12,186 nucleotides of DNA. Source: an uncultured Candidatus Saccharibacteria bacterium. Its GTDB lineage: Bacteria; Patescibacteriota; Saccharimonadia; Saccharimonadales; Saccharimonadaceae. This document shows, one piece after another, positions 11,531 through 12,186 of the stretch; the first letter of the stretch is position 1, and the number at the start of each line of letters is the position of its first letter. The DNA is taken from positions 1-12,186 of the forward strand of contig CAMZGF010000018.1 in the NCBI GenBank assembly GCA_947306315.1. Direction: 5' to 3'. The notes below the pieces were generated by a model, which had not been told where the DNA came from, ran no database searches, and saw only the letters and a program-made list of their open reading frames with translations. The position numbers were made by a program, and so were the translations under genes.

Positions 11531-12186
11531 ATGTCAATAAAAAGAAAATATGTCGATAGCCACTGGCTTATTTTCGCTTTTGAGGGTGCGGTAGCTCTTC
11601 TCTTTGGCTGGTTTGCACTCTTCACAAATCTAGCGGATACAAATGCGCTCGTATCGATTGTCGGGAGCCTTCTTCTTGGTCTCGGTATCATCGAATTATT
11701 CAATCTCTTGCGCCGCGCACACCTAAACGAAACTTGGGGCTTTACACTCTTTTCAGCATTAGTTGAAGTCGGTGTAGCTTTTGCCCTTCTTTTTACCGCT
11801 GGACAAGAATTAGTCTGGCATCTAGCATTAATTGCCGGATACACAGTCGTTCGTGGTGTCTTCGAAATCATTATCGGTCTAAAGTCTGTCGACGATGTAA
11901 CAGATAAGTTCATCTGGGTAGTCGTTGGTATTTGTGGCGCTATTATGGGTTTTGTGATTCTAAACACCGGAAACGCGGTTGTTACAGATAACGCACCTGC
12001 ATTCATTAAATTCTTTGGCGCATACATGATGCTCTATGGCCTCGCAAACTTGATTTATGGCGTACATAACCATGATCAGGAATCCTCATTAAAAGCTGAG
12101 CGCTCAGCATCAGCAAAGAAAGCAGCTATCACGAAGAAAGCTACAGTCAAAAAATCCGTAAAGAAAACTACTGCAAAGAAAATAAC
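11531..12186 (+). CDS. HdeD/DUF308-like six-helix membrane protein with Lys/Ala-rich tail (runs off right edge)
   Basis: 218 codons are visible without a stop. The protein opens MSIKRKYVDSHWLIF and has about six hydrophobic segments (roughly 12-32, 38-58, 70-90, 95-116, 126-145 and 158-178) rich in Gly and small residues, as in HdeD-like (DUF308) inner-membrane proteins. Markers of that type are the repeated G-[IL]-x-E-[IL] helices (GIIELFNLL at 52-60; GVFEIIIGL at 109-117). HdeD is linked to acid resistance in E. coli, but most relatives have no proven role. After the last helix a cytoplasmic Lys/Ala/Thr/Ser-rich tail starts at about 188 (SAKKAAITKKATVKKSVKK) and continues to the edge, much like the tail of the 9374-9667 protein. 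The ATG (11531-11533) has AAGGAG four bases before it, with its own promoter at 11471-11499. Confidence 0.8.
   Translation, partial: MSIKRKYVDSHWLIFAFEGAVALLFGWFALFTNLADTNALVSIVGSLLLGLGIIELFNLLRRAHLNETWGFTLFSALVEVGVAFALLFTAGQELVWHLALIAGYTVVRGVFEIIIGLKSVDDVTDKFIWVVVGICGAIMGFVILNTGNAVVTDNAPAFIKFFGAYMMLYGLANLIYGVHNHDQESSLKAERSASAKKAAITKKATVKKSVKKTTAKKI

Noticed and set aside
11527..12027. 166-codon open frame on the minus strand
   Set aside because: It is the antisense shadow of the HdeD-like gene on the plus strand, which has a promoter, ribosome binding site and coherent membrane helices; the minus frame reads as Arg/Thr/Pro-rich nonsense without a start signal.
1..12186. Search for tRNA, rRNA, CRISPR array, insertion sequence, phage or origin
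   Set aside because: No cloverleaf, repeat-spacer pattern, transposase or terminal inverted repeats, or DnaA-box cluster could be seen.

Overview
The window looks like a compact piece of chromosome from a Patescibacteria/CPR bacterium, most likely Candidatus Saccharibacteria (TM7). This assignment is inference. It rests on a compact AT-leaning gene layout, a Gram-positive-like S12 with a longer 27-43 segment, small single-pass membrane proteins with Lys/Ala tails, DUF5665 next to dnaE, and many unrecognised small genes. TGA acts as an ordinary stop (for example at 354-356), which argues against the recoded Gracilibacteria/Absconditabacteria. No rRNA, tRNA, CRISPR array, insertion sequence or phage gene is visible.

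Layout. 1-156 is the 5' end of rpsL (ribosomal protein S12, minus strand), with a strong promoter and a structured leader of about 128 nt. 354-2156 holds three unrecognised genes, two of them on back-to-back divergent promoters at 956-1023. 2326-9667 is a minus-strand block, in transcription order: a YtxH-like basic-tail membrane protein, a DUF5665 protein, dnaE (replicative DNA polymerase III alpha), an FAD-linked oxidase and tig (trigger factor). 9791-10989 holds a small single-pass membrane protein and a GalU-like sugar nucleotidyltransferase, also on the minus strand. From 11102 the strand switches to plus: a small unknown gene with an unusual 3' end, then a HdeD/DUF308-like membrane protein that runs off the right edge and also carries a Lys/Ala tail.

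How it works together. Most genes are housekeeping: translation (S12), folding of new chains (trigger factor), replication (DnaE), UDP-sugar supply (GalU-like) and envelope (HdeD-like and small TM proteins). Transcription units are short. I can read sigma70-type promoters, nearly all with a 17-bp spacer and many with an extended TGn -10, in front of almost every gene. Intrinsic hairpin terminators follow most units. Several -35 boxes sit inside or directly after the preceding terminator. tig and dnaE appear to be transcribed with essentially no 5' leader.

The most interesting spot is 11088-11470. A small unknown gene is followed by a hairpin-rich 3' region exposing ACCTCCTTTC, a Shine-Dalgarno complement that can pair with the gene's own ribosome binding site. 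Inside the gene lies a convincing intrinsic terminator for the opposite strand, and an 11-codon minus-strand ORF with a strong Shine-Dalgarno sits at the gene's end. This suggests an RNA-regulated or antisense-regulated locus. Other points of note are an oxidase lacking the EHG signature, a GalU-like enzyme with a changed nucleotide loop, and an apparently intact PHP metal site in DnaE.
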